Below, in pieces: positions 35,881 to 44,271 of a DNA stretch of 64,000 nt; the first letter of the stretch is position 1; each line of letters begins with the position of its first letter. Source of the stretch: an uncultured Litoreibacter sp. (lineage in GTDB: Bacteria > Pseudomonadota > Alphaproteobacteria > Rhodobacterales > Rhodobacteraceae); assembly GCA_947493265.1 (NCBI GenBank), contig CANLQL010000001.1, positions 558,001 to 622,000 on the forward strand, given 5' to 3'. A program made the translations under genes and the position numbers. The notes under the pieces are model-generated. The model was not told the DNA's origin. It did no database searches and saw only the letters and a program-made list of their open reading frames with translations.

Positions 35881-36873
35881 TCAGCGGGGGCGAGACATTT
35901 TTGGCTTGCGGGCATGGAAGATTTTGAACCCGTTTTCTTGTGTCACAAGCTGCGTGTTGCCAAACGCGGCATCCAGCGTGTCTTCGTAAGGCAGGTTGCG
36001 GTTCGCAACCATCCAGAAGCTTCCGCTGGGTTTCAGCATCCTTGCGGCGGCCTGGATAAATCCTTGGCCCAAAGCGGGCTCGGCGGCACGGGTGGTATGG
36101 AATGGCGGGTTGCTGATAACGGCGTCATAGCCTTTTTTCGGCACGTTCAGTGCGTCGGCCCATAGAAATTCAGCCCGCGGATCAGTGATGTTTTGTTTTG
36201 CGGCCTGCAGCGCCAAGGCATCAGCCTCAATCAGGTCCAGCGTCGTCACGGCGTCGCTTTCCAGGACCTTGCGACTGAGATACCCCCATCCCGCCCCAAG
36301 ATCGGCGATCTGGCCTAACAGGTCTGGTAGATGCGCGGCCAGAAGTTGCGATCCCTTGTCGATCTTGTCGGCAGAAAACACGCCGGGATAGGTGACGAAA
36401 TCAGCAACCTTGGTGGGTTCGGCTGTCCAATGGGATAGATCAGGAGGGGTATCAGTTTTGGCAAACCACAAAAGCTTGCCGTGGGATTTTGAATAGACGT
36501 CTTCAAGGGTTACAAGTTTTCGCAGGTCTTTGACGATGCTCTCGACACCGTTGGTCTTGTCGCCATCAACGATGATCAGGCCACCGGTTTGCGTCATCTC
36601 AACAGCGTGCGCGATTAGACCATGCGTTGCGGCTTTCGCACGGTGGCAGCGGACAAGAGTAGCTGCGAAACTGCCGGTGATTTGCGGCTTTGTCTCGATG
36701 CCGCTCGCGTTCAAGGCTTCAACATCGGGAAAGTGGTTCTGCTGAGCTTTCAGACGCCCAACCTCCACACCGCCAAAGTCGTCCAGAGGGGATGCGTTCA
36801 ACGCGGCAATGGTGCCGACATCAGGTAGCTGCAAGAGGTCTTTTTCCAGCGCAAGGGTCAGGCGGGAGGGCAT
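35881..36873 (-). CDS. rsmC: 16S rRNA guanine-N2 methyltransferase, RsmC-like
   Basis: 330 residues in two tandem methyltransferase-like halves; the C-terminal half has the SAM loop DLGAGWGYLSRKVL and the N2-guanine motif NPPFHTTRA. The N-terminal half lacks both, as in RsmC, where it acts as a cofactor-free partner domain. m2G1207 of 16S rRNA is the expected target. Same strand as clpS 24 bases upstream. Confidence 0.88.
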   Translation of the reverse strand: MPSRLTLALEKDLLQLPDVGTIAALNASPLDDFGGVEVGRLKAQQNHFPDVEALNASGIETKPQITGSFAATLVRCHRAKAATHGLIAHAVEMTQTGGLIIVDGDKTNGVESIVKDLRKLVTLEDVYSKSHGKLLWFAKTDTPPDLSHWTAEPTKVADFVTYPGVFSADKIDKGSQLLAAHLPDLLGQIADLGAGWGYLSRKVLESDAVTTLDLIEADALALQAAKQNITDPRAEFLWADALNVPKKGYDAVISNPPFHTTRAAEPALGQGFIQAAARMLKPSGSFWMVANRNLPYEDTLDAAFGNTQLVTQENGFKIFHARKPKMSRPR

Positions 36874-36897
36874 GAGGGTCCGAGCAGGGCTAAGCCC

Positions 36898-37242
36898 TTA
36901 CTCTTTCTCCATCGTGCATTGCAGCGGGTGCTGGTTGCGGCGGGCAAAATCCATTACCTGCGCGACTTTTGTTTCGGCGATCTCAAAGGCGAAAACACCC
37001 ACAACCGCCAGACCTTTCTTGTGGACGGTCAACATGATTTCCACGGATTGGGCGTGGTTCAAACCAAAGAAGCGTTCCAGCACCATGACCACGAATTCCA
37101 TCGGCGTGTAGTCATCATTCAACAGCATAACCTTGTACATCGGCGGACGCTGGGTCTTCGGTTTGGTCGCCGTGATGGTTGTGGCGTCGCCCTCGGCGCC
37201 GTCGTCATCTTTGTCCGACAATTTGATCTCGAAAGCTGTCAC
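36898..37242 (-). CDS. clpS: ATP-dependent Clp protease adaptor ClpS
   Basis: 114 residues; N-end-rule adaptor delivering substrates to ClpAP. The flexible N-terminal extension (about 30 residues, acidic) leads to the core [20 protein letters not shown] with the substrate-pocket DD and M, and [11 protein letters not shown]. The start is GTG 37242. Transcribed with rsmC. Confidence 0.95.
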   Translation of the reverse strand: MTAFEIKLSDKDDDGAEGDATTITATKPKTQRPPMYKVMLLNDDYTPMEFVVMVLERFFGLNHAQSVEIMLTVHKKGLAVVGVFAFEIAETKVAQVMDFARRNQHPLQCTMEKE

Positions 37243-37333
37243 GCTGATATGCTCGCTCTGGGTCAGGCTGGTCGTGGTGAGGACTTACTATATAAGGGGA
37301 CGTCTCGTCCAGAAAAGGGGTGCAGAGGTTAAC

Positions 37334-38032
37334 ATGTCGCAAAAGATTACAACGATAGGCTTCGATGCGGACGATACGCTGTGGCAAAACGAGGAGTTTT
37401 TCCGTCTGACACAGGATCGATTTGCGGCGCTATTGGGCGACTATACCGACCGTTCAGCCCTTGATTCCAAGCTTTTGCAGGCAGAACGGCGCAATTTGGG
37501 GCGGTACGGCTTCGGGATTAAAGGCTTCGTTCTTTCGATGATCGAAACCGCGATTGAGGTGACGGATGAAAAGGTTCCCGCGTCCGTGATCGGTCAAATA
37601 ATTGCGATGGGACAGGACATGTTGGCCCATCCCATCCATTTATTGCCCCATGCGAAAGAATCGGTTGAAGCTTTGGCTGGCGACTACAACCTCGTTTTGA
37701 TCACCAAGGGCGATCTTCTGGATCAGGAACGGAAGCTGGCGCAGTCCGGCCTCGGAGAGTTGTTTGATGCAATCGAGATTGTGTCTGACAAAACGCCTGA
37801 GACCTATATTCGGGCCTTCATGCGCCATGGCCATGGCCCGGACCGTGCGATGATGGTGGGCAATTCGATGAAATCAGATGTGGTGCCGGCGATTGAGGCT
37901 GGTGGTTGGGGGACACATATCCCTGCGCGCTATGAGTGGGATATCGAAAAGGCAGACGCGCCTGACGGGCATCCGCGGTTTCACGTGCTTGAAAGTCTCG
38001 CTGGGGTGCCTGAATTGTTAGGGCAGATATAA
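37334..38032 (+). CDS. HAD-superfamily hydrolase
   Basis: 232 residues. Motif I DADDT with nucleophile D11 and acid D13, motif II threonine in LVLITKGD, motif III lysine in VSDKTPETY and motif IV MVGNSMKSDV. Cap type resembles the YjjG / haloacid dehalogenase-like phosphatases. The open frame runs upstream over clpS, but ATG 37334 is the start. Likely a small-metabolite phosphatase; substrate not predictable. Confidence 0.88.
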   Translation: MSQKITTIGFDADDTLWQNEEFFRLTQDRFAALLGDYTDRSALDSKLLQAERRNLGRYGFGIKGFVLSMIETAIEVTDEKVPASVIGQIIAMGQDMLAHPIHLLPHAKESVEALAGDYNLVLITKGDLLDQERKLAQSGLGELFDAIEIVSDKTPETYIRAFMRHGHGPDRAMMVGNSMKSDVVPAIEAGGWGTHIPARYEWDIEKADAPDGHPRFHVLESLAGVPELLGQI

Positions 38033-38035
38033 AGC

Positions 38036-38638
38036 TCAGATGGATTTGCGGGCCTTTAGCGCGGCAGAGATCGTGCCGTCGTCAAGGTAATCAAGCTCCC
38101 CGCCGATGGGCACACCTTGGGCCAGTGACGTGACTTTGACGCCTTTGGTTTCCAATTGATCGGCGATGTAATGGGCGGTGGTCTGGCCATCGATCGTCGC
38201 ATTCAGCGCAAGGATCACTTCGGTAACACGCTCGTTTTCCACCCGGTCAAGCAGTCTTGGGATGCGCAGTTCTTCCGGGCCGATTGCGTCCAGCGCGCTA
38301 AGCGTGCCGCCGAGAACGTGATAACGACCCTTGAAGGCCTGACCGCGTTCCATCGCCCATAGATCGGCCACGTCTTCGACGACGCAAATCTCCCCCGTTG
38401 CACGCTTTTCTGCTTCGCAGATTTCACAGATATCCTGAGTGCCGATATTTCCGCAATTCAGGCATTCGCGGGCGGTGGCGGCCACGGTTTGCAACGTGTC
38501 GGCCAAAGGCGTCATCAAAAGCGCGCGTTTCTTGATCATATGCAGCACGGCCCGCCGGGCCGAGCGTGGACCGAGGCCCGGCAGTTTCGCCATCATCTCG
38601 ATCAGGGCTTCGATGTCATCGGTGCTGTTTTTGATCAA
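38036..38638 (-). CDS. recR: Recombination mediator RecR
   Basis: 200 residues. HhH region [16 protein letters not shown]4 zinc finger [16 protein letters not shown], Toprim domain ([14 protein letters not shown]) and C-terminal Walker-like [17 protein letters not shown]. Acts with RecO and RecF in gap repair. The most plausible start is TTG 38638, with GGAGG ten bases upstream; that ribosome site lies inside the intergenic repeat at 38643-38680. Last of the dnaX-ybaB-recR group; convergent stop with the HAD gene is 4 bases away. Confidence 0.95.
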   Translation of the reverse strand: MIKNSTDDIEALIEMMAKLPGLGPRSARRAVLHMIKKRALLMTPLADTLQTVAATARECLNCGNIGTQDICEICEAEKRATGEICVVEDVADLWAMERGQAFKGRYHVLGGTLSALDAIGPEELRIPRLLDRVENERVTEVILALNATIDGQTTAHYIADQLETKGVKVTSLAQGVPIGGELDYLDDGTISAALKARKSI

Positions 38639-38642
38639 ACCG

Positions 38643-38680
38643 GTGCCGCCTCCGGCGGGAGTATTTTGGGCAAGAAGAAG
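38643..38680. repeat. One copy of a Rhodobacterales-type intergenic repeat
   Basis: GTGCCGCCTCCGGCGGGAGT followed by ATTTTGGGCAAGAAGAAG, between ybaB and recR. From memory, this CCGCCTCCGGCGGGAGTATTT...AAGAAG pattern recurs between genes in many Rhodobacterales. The core folds as CCGCC-GGA-GGCGG on the minus strand. I found only this copy in the window. Confidence 0.55.
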
Positions 38681-38681
38681 C

Positions 38682-39026
38682 TCAGAACGGCAACTTCATT
38701 CCAGCGGGCAGGCCCATGCCTTCCGTCAGCTTGGCCATTTCTTCCTGCGCTTTTTCGGCGGCTTTGGATTGGGCATCTATGATGGCCGCGAGGATGAGGT
38801 CTTCTACGACTTCTTTTTCTTCCGGATTGAAGATGGATGGATCAATTTCGAGGCCGGTCAGTTTGCCTTTGGCCGTGGCCGTGGCTTTCACGAGGCCGGC
38901 GCCGCTTTCACCTGTGACCGAAATATTTTCCAGACCTTCTTGCATCTCTGCCATTTTGGTCTGCATTTCCTGGGCTTTTTTCATCATCCCGGCCATATCG
39001 CCGAGCCCACCAAGTCCTTTAAGCAT
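38682..39026 (-). CDS. YbaB/EbfC family nucleoid-associated protein
   Basis: 114-residue DNA-binding protein forming a tweezer-like dimer. Signatures: [22 protein letters not shown] at the start (quoted in part), [21 protein letters not shown] and the [19 protein letters not shown] tail. The frame continues upstream, but ATG 39026 matches the family. Middle gene of dnaX-ybaB-recR. Confidence 0.94.
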   Translation of the reverse strand: MLKGLGGLGDMAGMMKKAQEMQTKMAEMQEGLENISVTGESGAGLVKATATAKGKLTGLEIDPSIFNPEEKEVVEDLILAAIIDAQSKAAEKAQEEMAKLTEGMGLPAGMKLPF

Positions 39027-39103
39027 TGCATTCTCCTGCGTGCATGTTTGTTGCCTACATATTGCAGTGTGACCCGCAAGGAACAAGGGCTGGCCCGGAA
39101 AAC

Positions 39104-40852
39104 TTAGCTGTCTTCAAACGGGTCCCATTCATCCTCGACTTCGGGAAGGGCCTCGAACGCGGCTTCCTGGATCAGCTCTTCCGGGGTGCGGATGTCTGCG
39201 ATTTTGGCCTTTGGGAAGGCTTTTAGGGCGGCTTGCACCATTGGGTGTGTGGTCGCCTCAACCTTCAACGCGTTTTCTTCGGCGTCGCGATCCGCTGCAA
39301 TCGTCGGTGCGCCGCCATCATTGACCAATGTCACCGCCCAGCGGTTGCCTGTCCATTGCTGAAGCCGCGCGCCAAGCCGTTGGGCCAGATCGTTGGGGGC
39401 TTGCGGCGTTGGGACAAATTCGATCCGGCCTGGCGCGTAATTGGCCAGCTGCACGCAGGTTTCAACCTCGACAAGCAGTTTGACGTCCCGATTGGCGCGG
39501 ATTAGATCGACAACTCGCTGGAAACTTACGTAATGGGCCAACGCTGTCTCAGGGTCGGTGGCCAATGCAGTGGCCGCACCTGAGGATGTCACTTGCGCTG
39601 TCATCGGCGTGGCAGTGGCGCGCGCTGTGGTCATGCCTGACCCCGACGGTGCAGCGCTGCCACCGCCACCGGGTGTTGGAGGCGGCGTATTTTGCAGTTT
39701 GCGAACCAGTTCTTCTGGCGATGGCAGGTCGGCCATATGGGTTAGCCTTATGATGGCCATTTCCGCTGCCATCATCGAATTTGGCGCGCTCGCAACCTCT
39801 TCAAGCGCTTTCAACAGCAGTTGCCACATACGGCTCATCGCGCGCATCGGCAGAGCGTCGGCCATCATCTTGCCACGCGTCCGTTCGTCCGGGCCGACCG
39901 TTGGGTCTTCTGCCGCTTCGGGCGTGATCTTGATGACGCTGATCCAGTGGGTGATTTCTGCCAGATCCCGCAAAACCGCCATCGGATCGGCCCCGTCGGC
40001 ATATTGTGCAGACAATTCCTGCAAAGCGCCGGCCGCATCGCCTTTCATGATCAGGTCAAACAGATCCAGGACCCGCCCCCGGTCGGCAAGGCCAAGCATG
40101 GCACGTACCTGCGGCGCAGTGGTTTCTCCGGCACCATGGGAAATTGCTTGATCCATCAAGGACATCGCGTCCCGCACGGATCCTTCTGCCGCGCGCGTGA
40201 TCAGCGCCAGCGCATCATCTGCGATTTCTGCGCTTTCCTGTTCTGCGACGCTGCGCAGGTGGGCAATCATGACCTCGGGTTCGATCCGGCGCAGATCGAA
40301 GCGCTGGCAGCGCGACAGAACAGTGACCGGAACTTTGCGAATTTCAGTGGTGGCGAAGATGAATTTGACGTGTTCGGGGGGTTCTTCAAGCGTTTTGAGA
40401 AGCGCGTTGAACGCGCCTGTCGACAGCATGTGAACTTCGTCGATGATATAGACTTTGAACCGGGCGGAGGCAGCGCGGTAATGCACGGAATCGATGATTT
40501 CGCGGATATTGGCGACGCCAGTGTTTGACGCAGCATCCATTTCCAGCACATCGACATGGCGGCCTTCGGCGATTGCGACACAGTGTTCGCAGGTGCCACA
40601 TGGTTCCGTCGTTGGTCCGCTGTCGCCGTCGGTTCCGATGCAGTTCATCCCCTTGGCGATGATCCGGGCGGTGGTTGTTTTCCCGGTGCCTCGAATGCCG
40701 GTCATGATGAAGGCTTGGGCAATGCGACCCGCGTCAAATGCGTTTTTGAGCGTGCGAACCATCGCGTCCTGACCGATCAGATCTGCAAAGGTTGCAGGCC
40801 GGTATTTCCGGGCGAGCACCTGGTATGGTGTGGATTGCGCAGTCTCAGTCAT
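39104..40852 (-). CDS. dnaX: DNA polymerase III subunit gamma/tau
   Basis: 582 residues. Clamp-loader ATPase: Walker A GIRGTGKTT (52-60), zinc cysteines around CIGTDGD...CGTCEHC, Walker B/DEVH, then the domain III region and a Pro/Gly/Ala-rich linker (about 395-425) leading to a tau-type C-terminal domain. Start ATG 40852. I saw no A-AAA-AAG slippery site, so a programmed gamma frameshift is unlikely. ffs lies just upstream on the same strand. Confidence 0.96.
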   Translation of the reverse strand: MTETAQSTPYQVLARKYRPATFADLIGQDAMVRTLKNAFDAGRIAQAFIMTGIRGTGKTTTARIIAKGMNCIGTDGDSGPTTEPCGTCEHCVAIAEGRHVDVLEMDAASNTGVANIREIIDSVHYRAASARFKVYIIDEVHMLSTGAFNALLKTLEEPPEHVKFIFATTEIRKVPVTVLSRCQRFDLRRIEPEVMIAHLRSVAEQESAEIADDALALITRAAEGSVRDAMSLMDQAISHGAGETTAPQVRAMLGLADRGRVLDLFDLIMKGDAAGALQELSAQYADGADPMAVLRDLAEITHWISVIKITPEAAEDPTVGPDERTRGKMMADALPMRAMSRMWQLLLKALEEVASAPNSMMAAEMAIIRLTHMADLPSPEELVRKLQNTPPPTPGGGGSAAPSGSGMTTARATATPMTAQVTSSGAATALATDPETALAHYVSFQRVVDLIRANRDVKLLVEVETCVQLANYAPGRIEFVPTPQAPNDLAQRLGARLQQWTGNRWAVTLVNDGGAPTIAADRDAEENALKVEATTHPMVQAALKAFPKAKIADIRTPEELIQEAAFEALPEVEDEWDPFEDS

Positions 40853-40948
40853 CAACGGCCTTCGGAATCGAACTATCCGACCCTAGGCGTCTGGGGTGCG
40901 GAGGTCTAGGGATGTCTGGCGACAAAACCGACAAAGGCGGGGTGTTGG

Positions 40949-41045
40949 GTGAGAGGCTGGACAACGACCCAAGCGGGGCTCGTTACGGCTGCTTCCTTCC
41001 GGATCTGACCGGGTTGGCGAGGCGCTCGCCCGCGCCAACCTCTCA
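40949..41045 (-). ncRNA. ffs: Signal recognition particle RNA (4.5S-type)
   Basis: On the minus strand the sequence contains the invariant SRP domain IV core GGTCAGATCCGGAAGGAAGC with AGCCG following, closed by a long helix: GAGAGGTTGG (41044-41035) pairs with CCAGCCTCTC (40960-40951), and internal GCGGGCGAG/CTCGCC pairing. About 97 bases, a small bacterial SRP RNA without an Alu domain. A -35/-10 pair sits right upstream. ffs before dnaX is the usual order in bacteria. Confidence 0.93.
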
Positions 41046-41051
41046 GAGGTG

Positions 41052-41080
41052 GATATAGGGGTGCGCGGCGGCTGGCGCAA
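41052..41080 (-). promoter_or_regulatory. Predicted promoter of ffs
   Basis: Minus strand -35 TTGCGC (41080-41075), 17-base spacer, -10 TATATC (41057-41052). The expected start, about seven bases on, is the first base of the SRP RNA closing stem. Confidence 0.65.
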
Positions 41081-41146
41081 GTCGGGAGTGTTTGCCAAGA
41101 CCGAAACTGCATGGCAGAAGAAATCCAAAGCAGGGATGGGGCAGGG

Positions 41147-42112
41147 ATGAAGCACGCAGAAACCGTTACATTTGGCGGATCCGGATTGGACCGCGCGGCG
41201 CATTTGCGTGGAAATCCGCAAGAACTGGCCACCCTACTGCAAGCGTCTGACACGGGTGTTCTTGCGTTTTGGCGGGGTAAGCCATTGATTGCAGGCGAAA
41301 ACCGAGATCAACCAGGATGGTTGCCAGCAAATCACGCAATCTTCAATCATGCAGATGAAGCCCCGGTTTTTCTGGGGTTTGATGACGGCGTTGCCCGGTT
41401 CGCGCGCGATATCTCTGACTGGGAGCCTGAGGAACTGCCCGAGACTTTGAACGCGTTCTTTGATCCGTCGGAACAGCATTTTCCCGGTTTGCCAGATCAC
41501 ATGCGGTTTAGTGAATTGCGCGGCGTGATGACCCAGCTTGACGCACGCGGGGCGGAATTGGTGGCCAGTGCGAAGGCGGTTATCAATTGGCACGAAACCC
41601 ATGGGTTTTGCGCACGCTGTGGGACCAAGTCGGAAATCTCAATGGCTGGTTGGCAACGTGACTGCGGCGCTTGCGGCGGGCATCACTTCCCACGAACGGA
41701 CCCCGTCGTGATCATGCTGATCACGCATGGGAATTCGGTCTTGATGGGGCGCTCTCCGGGATGGCCGGAGGGAATGTATTCCTTGTTGGCGGGCTTCATT
41801 GAGCCGGGCGAGACCATCGAAGCCGCTGTGCGGCGTGAAACCTTTGAAGAGGCAGGGATCAAGGTCGGGCCGGTCTCCTATCTGGCCAGCCAGCCCTGGC
41901 CCTTCCCGTCATCGCTGATGTTTGGGTGCCGCGGCGAGGCGGTGACAACGGACATCACCATAGACCCGGATGAAATCGAAGATGCAAAATGGGTGACCCG
42001 CGAAGAAATGCTGGAAATTTTTGCCGGAAACAACCCATCGATGCTGCCAGCGCGCAAAGGTGCCATAGCGCATTTTATTTTGCTTAACTGGCTGTCTGAT
42101 ACGCTTGACTAG
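41147..42112 (+). CDS. nudC: NAD+ diphosphatase / NAD-RNA decapping Nudix hydrolase
   Basis: 321 residues. N-terminal domain, zinc ribbon CARCG ... CGACG (four Cys), Nudix box GFIEPGETIEAAVRRETFEE (about 190-210) and the NudC-specific SQPWPFPSSLM motif downstream. Hydrolyses NADH/NAD+ and removes NAD caps from RNA. GGG-rich ribosome site precedes ATG 41147; an ATG at 41111 is a less likely alternative. Confidence 0.93.
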   Translation: MKHAETVTFGGSGLDRAAHLRGNPQELATLLQASDTGVLAFWRGKPLIAGENRDQPGWLPANHAIFNHADEAPVFLGFDDGVARFARDISDWEPEELPETLNAFFDPSEQHFPGLPDHMRFSELRGVMTQLDARGAELVASAKAVINWHETHGFCARCGTKSEISMAGWQRDCGACGGHHFPRTDPVVIMLITHGNSVLMGRSPGWPEGMYSLLAGFIEPGETIEAAVRRETFEEAGIKVGPVSYLASQPWPFPSSLMFGCRGEAVTTDITIDPDEIEDAKWVTREEMLEIFAGNNPSMLPARKGAIAHFILLNWLSDTLD

Positions 42113-42156
42113 TTTCCGTTAGGACATACCATTCCCCCAATGATCTGCGCGACGAC

Positions 42157-42618
42157 ATGAAATTCTCTGCCAAGGAAGACCTTGAAGCCCCGATCGCGCA
42201 AGTTTTTCGGAACTTGTCGGATTTTGGCGCGTATGAGCGTGCGGCGATGCGTCTGGGGGCCGATGTCACCAAGACCCACACGGATGAAGCCCCGAGAGTT
42301 GGGATGACTTGGAAAGTGCGCGCCGAAATGCGCGGCAAGATGCGGATCATTGATCTTGAGCTTGTGCGTTATGAGGCCCCGCACCTGATGTTTTACGATC
42401 TGCAATCGGCCAATTTGCGCGGTGTTTTCGAAGTTGAGCTGGTGGCGATGTCGAAAGGACGGACGCGGATGCGAATGTCGATTGATGTTCGCCCAAAGAA
42501 CTTGCCGACGCGGCTGTTGTTGCAGTCGGCAAAACTCGCGCGCAACACGCTCAACCGTCGCTATAAATCTCGCATAAGAAGCTTCGCCCGCGATCTTGAG
42601 GCGCGCTGCAATCGCTAG
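42157..42618 (+). CDS. SRPBCC (START-like) domain protein
   Basis: 153 residues with the helix-grip pattern: KFSAKEDLEAPIAQVFRNL at the start, a central beta-sheet with MTWKVRAEMRGKMRIIDLE and a long C-terminal helix (LLLQSAKLARNTLNRRYKSRI). Binds a small hydrophobic ligand or acts as an assembly factor; no specific role visible. Shares its CTAG stop region with convergent pheA. Confidence 0.8.
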   Translation: MKFSAKEDLEAPIAQVFRNLSDFGAYERAAMRLGADVTKTHTDEAPRVGMTWKVRAEMRGKMRIIDLELVRYEAPHLMFYDLQSANLRGVFEVELVAMSKGRTRMRMSIDVRPKNLPTRLLLQSAKLARNTLNRRYKSRIRSFARDLEARCNR

Positions 42619-43448
42619 TCCCTTGCATGGGATGCGGGATAGACGCCCAAAACCTTCAGCATCGACGTGTAGTATTCCAACTCTTCCATCGCACGTTTGA
42701 CAGCCGGGTCATCGGGATGGCCTTCGATATCGGCGTAGAACTGTGTCGCGATGAAGGCCCCACCGACCATATAGCTTTCCAGCTTGGTCATGTTGATGCC
42801 GTTGGTCGCAAACCCGCCCATCGCTTTGTAAAGCGCCGCCGGAATGTTGCGCACGCGGAAGACGAAGGACGTGATCATGTGCGTATCGCCGCGTTCTGAG
42901 TAGTCGGATTGATTCGACATGATCAGAAAACGGGTCGTGTTGAAGTCGAAATCCTCGATATCGCGGGCAATGACTTCCAAGCCGTAGGTTTCTGCGGCCA
43001 GATCAGATGCCAAGGCCCCAACGCCGGGTTCTTTCGATTGCGCAAGATCTGCCGCAGCGCCGGCACTGTCGGCACTGGCCTCCGAGCTTATGTTGTGTTC
43101 GGTGAGGAACTTTCGGCATTGCGGGATCAGCACGAGATGCGCGCGAATATGCTTGATATCGGCCAGTTTCGTGCCTTTTGGGGCCATTAAACTGATCCGA
43201 ACCCGCACAAAGGCCTCATCCACAATATGAAGGCCGCTTTCGGGCAACAGGCGATGGATGTCAGCGACGCGCCCATATGTGGAGTTTTCCACAGGCAGCA
43301 TTGCAAGCTCGGCCCCGCCGGACCGCACGGTCTCAATGACGTCTTCAAAGGTCGCACAGGGCACTGGTTCGTGGTCCGGACGGGCCTCGACACAAGCCTG
43401 GTGGGAGTAGGCACCGAGCTCTCCCTGGAACGCAATTTTCTTCGACAT
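42615..43448 (-). CDS. pheA: Prephenate dehydratase
   Basis: 277 residues; converts prephenate to phenylpyruvate. Catalytic domain starts KIAFQGELGAYSHQA, contains LPVENSTYGRV, and ends with the threonine motif NTTRFLIM; the C-terminal ACT domain (SFVFRVRNIPAALYKAM, LESYMVG) allows feedback by phenylalanine. No chorismate mutase domain. Start is ATG 43448; the upstream frame is not part of the family. Confidence 0.95.
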   Translation of the reverse strand: MSKKIAFQGELGAYSHQACVEARPDHEPVPCATFEDVIETVRSGGAELAMLPVENSTYGRVADIHRLLPESGLHIVDEAFVRVRISLMAPKGTKLADIKHIRAHLVLIPQCRKFLTEHNISSEASADSAGAAADLAQSKEPGVGALASDLAAETYGLEVIARDIEDFDFNTTRFLIMSNQSDYSERGDTHMITSFVFRVRNIPAALYKAMGGFATNGINMTKLESYMVGGAFIATQFYADIEGHPDDPAVKRAMEELEYYTSMLKVLGVYPASHARD

Positions 43449-43554
43449 CAGTTTTTTCCGCAAAAAGGGCGATTGGTCGCGGTATCTATACCTTGAAAAG
43501 ACATGATGGAAGACGATACATACGCCCAAACGCCAAAGAGGTAAGACCACTATC

Positions 43555-44079
43555 ATGTTTGACACGATGACCTTCACAAAGATTCTCGGCGCGGTTTGCG
43601 GATCGCTGCTTATTTTCCTGCTCGGTAACTGGGCTGCGGAGCTGATTTATCACGGCGGCGAAGGCGGCCACGGTGAGGAGCATCAGGCGGCTTACGTGAT
43701 CGAAGTCGAAGACAGCGGCTCGGATGACGAAGAAGTCGCCGAAGTTGAGGACTTTGCAGCCGTGTTTGCAGCAGCTGACGCTGACAAGGGCGAACGGGTC
43801 TTTTCCAAGTGCAAAGCGTGCCACAAGCTGGAAGACGGCGCGAATGGCACAGGCCCACATCTTTATGGTGTTGTTGACCGGACCGTCGGCAGTGTTGATG
43901 GTTTTGGGTATTCCGGCGCGATGGTTGCAGTCGCAGAGGTCTGGACGCCAGAAAACCTGAACGGGTTCCTCGAAAACCCGAAAGGGTATGCACCGGGCAC
44001 AAAGATGGGCTTTGCCGGTTTGAAGAAAATCGACGATCGGGCCAACCTGATTGCCTATTTGCAAACCATTGGTGGCTGA
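43555..44079 (+). CDS. Membrane-anchored c-type cytochrome
   Basis: 174 residues. Uncleaved N-terminal helix (about 9-28) anchors it, an acidic low-complexity linker (about 33-70) follows, then a class I haem domain: C86-K-A-C89-H90 for haem attachment and M151 (GTKMGFAG) as sixth ligand. It resembles CycM/c552, which carries electrons from the bc1 complex to aa3 oxidase in Paracoccus. AGAGGT lies about nine bases before ATG 43555; a terminator follows. Confidence 0.92.
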   Translation: MFDTMTFTKILGAVCGSLLIFLLGNWAAELIYHGGEGGHGEEHQAAYVIEVEDSGSDDEEVAEVEDFAAVFAAADADKGERVFSKCKACHKLEDGANGTGPHLYGVVDRTVGSVDGFGYSGAMVAVAEVWTPENLNGFLENPKGYAPGTKMGFAGLKKIDDRANLIAYLQTIGG

Positions 44080-44123
44080 TCGCCGCACTTAAGGTACAGA
44101 AAACGTTAACAGATGTTGCGTGA

Positions 44124-44151
44124 AAGGCCGCCCCACCGGGCGGTCTTTTTG
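44124..44151 (+). terminator. Rho-independent terminator of the cytochrome gene
   Basis: GGCCGCCC / GGGCGGTC stem with a CACC loop and TTTTTG tail (about 44126-44151). Strong. Confidence 0.85.
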
Positions 44152-44271
44152 TATTTCGTTAAACAAATCTGGTCACGTTCTCGAAAGTTCCCTGTAATTC
44201 ATAGGTGAAACCCTTTTCTTTTGAGCTAAAGTGTTGCGTCATGACTTGAGAACAAACTTGGAGAGTATTGT

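Noticed and set aside
39104-40852. Programmed frameshift in dnaX making a short gamma product
   Set aside because: No A-AAA-AAG type slippery run with a downstream stem was seen.
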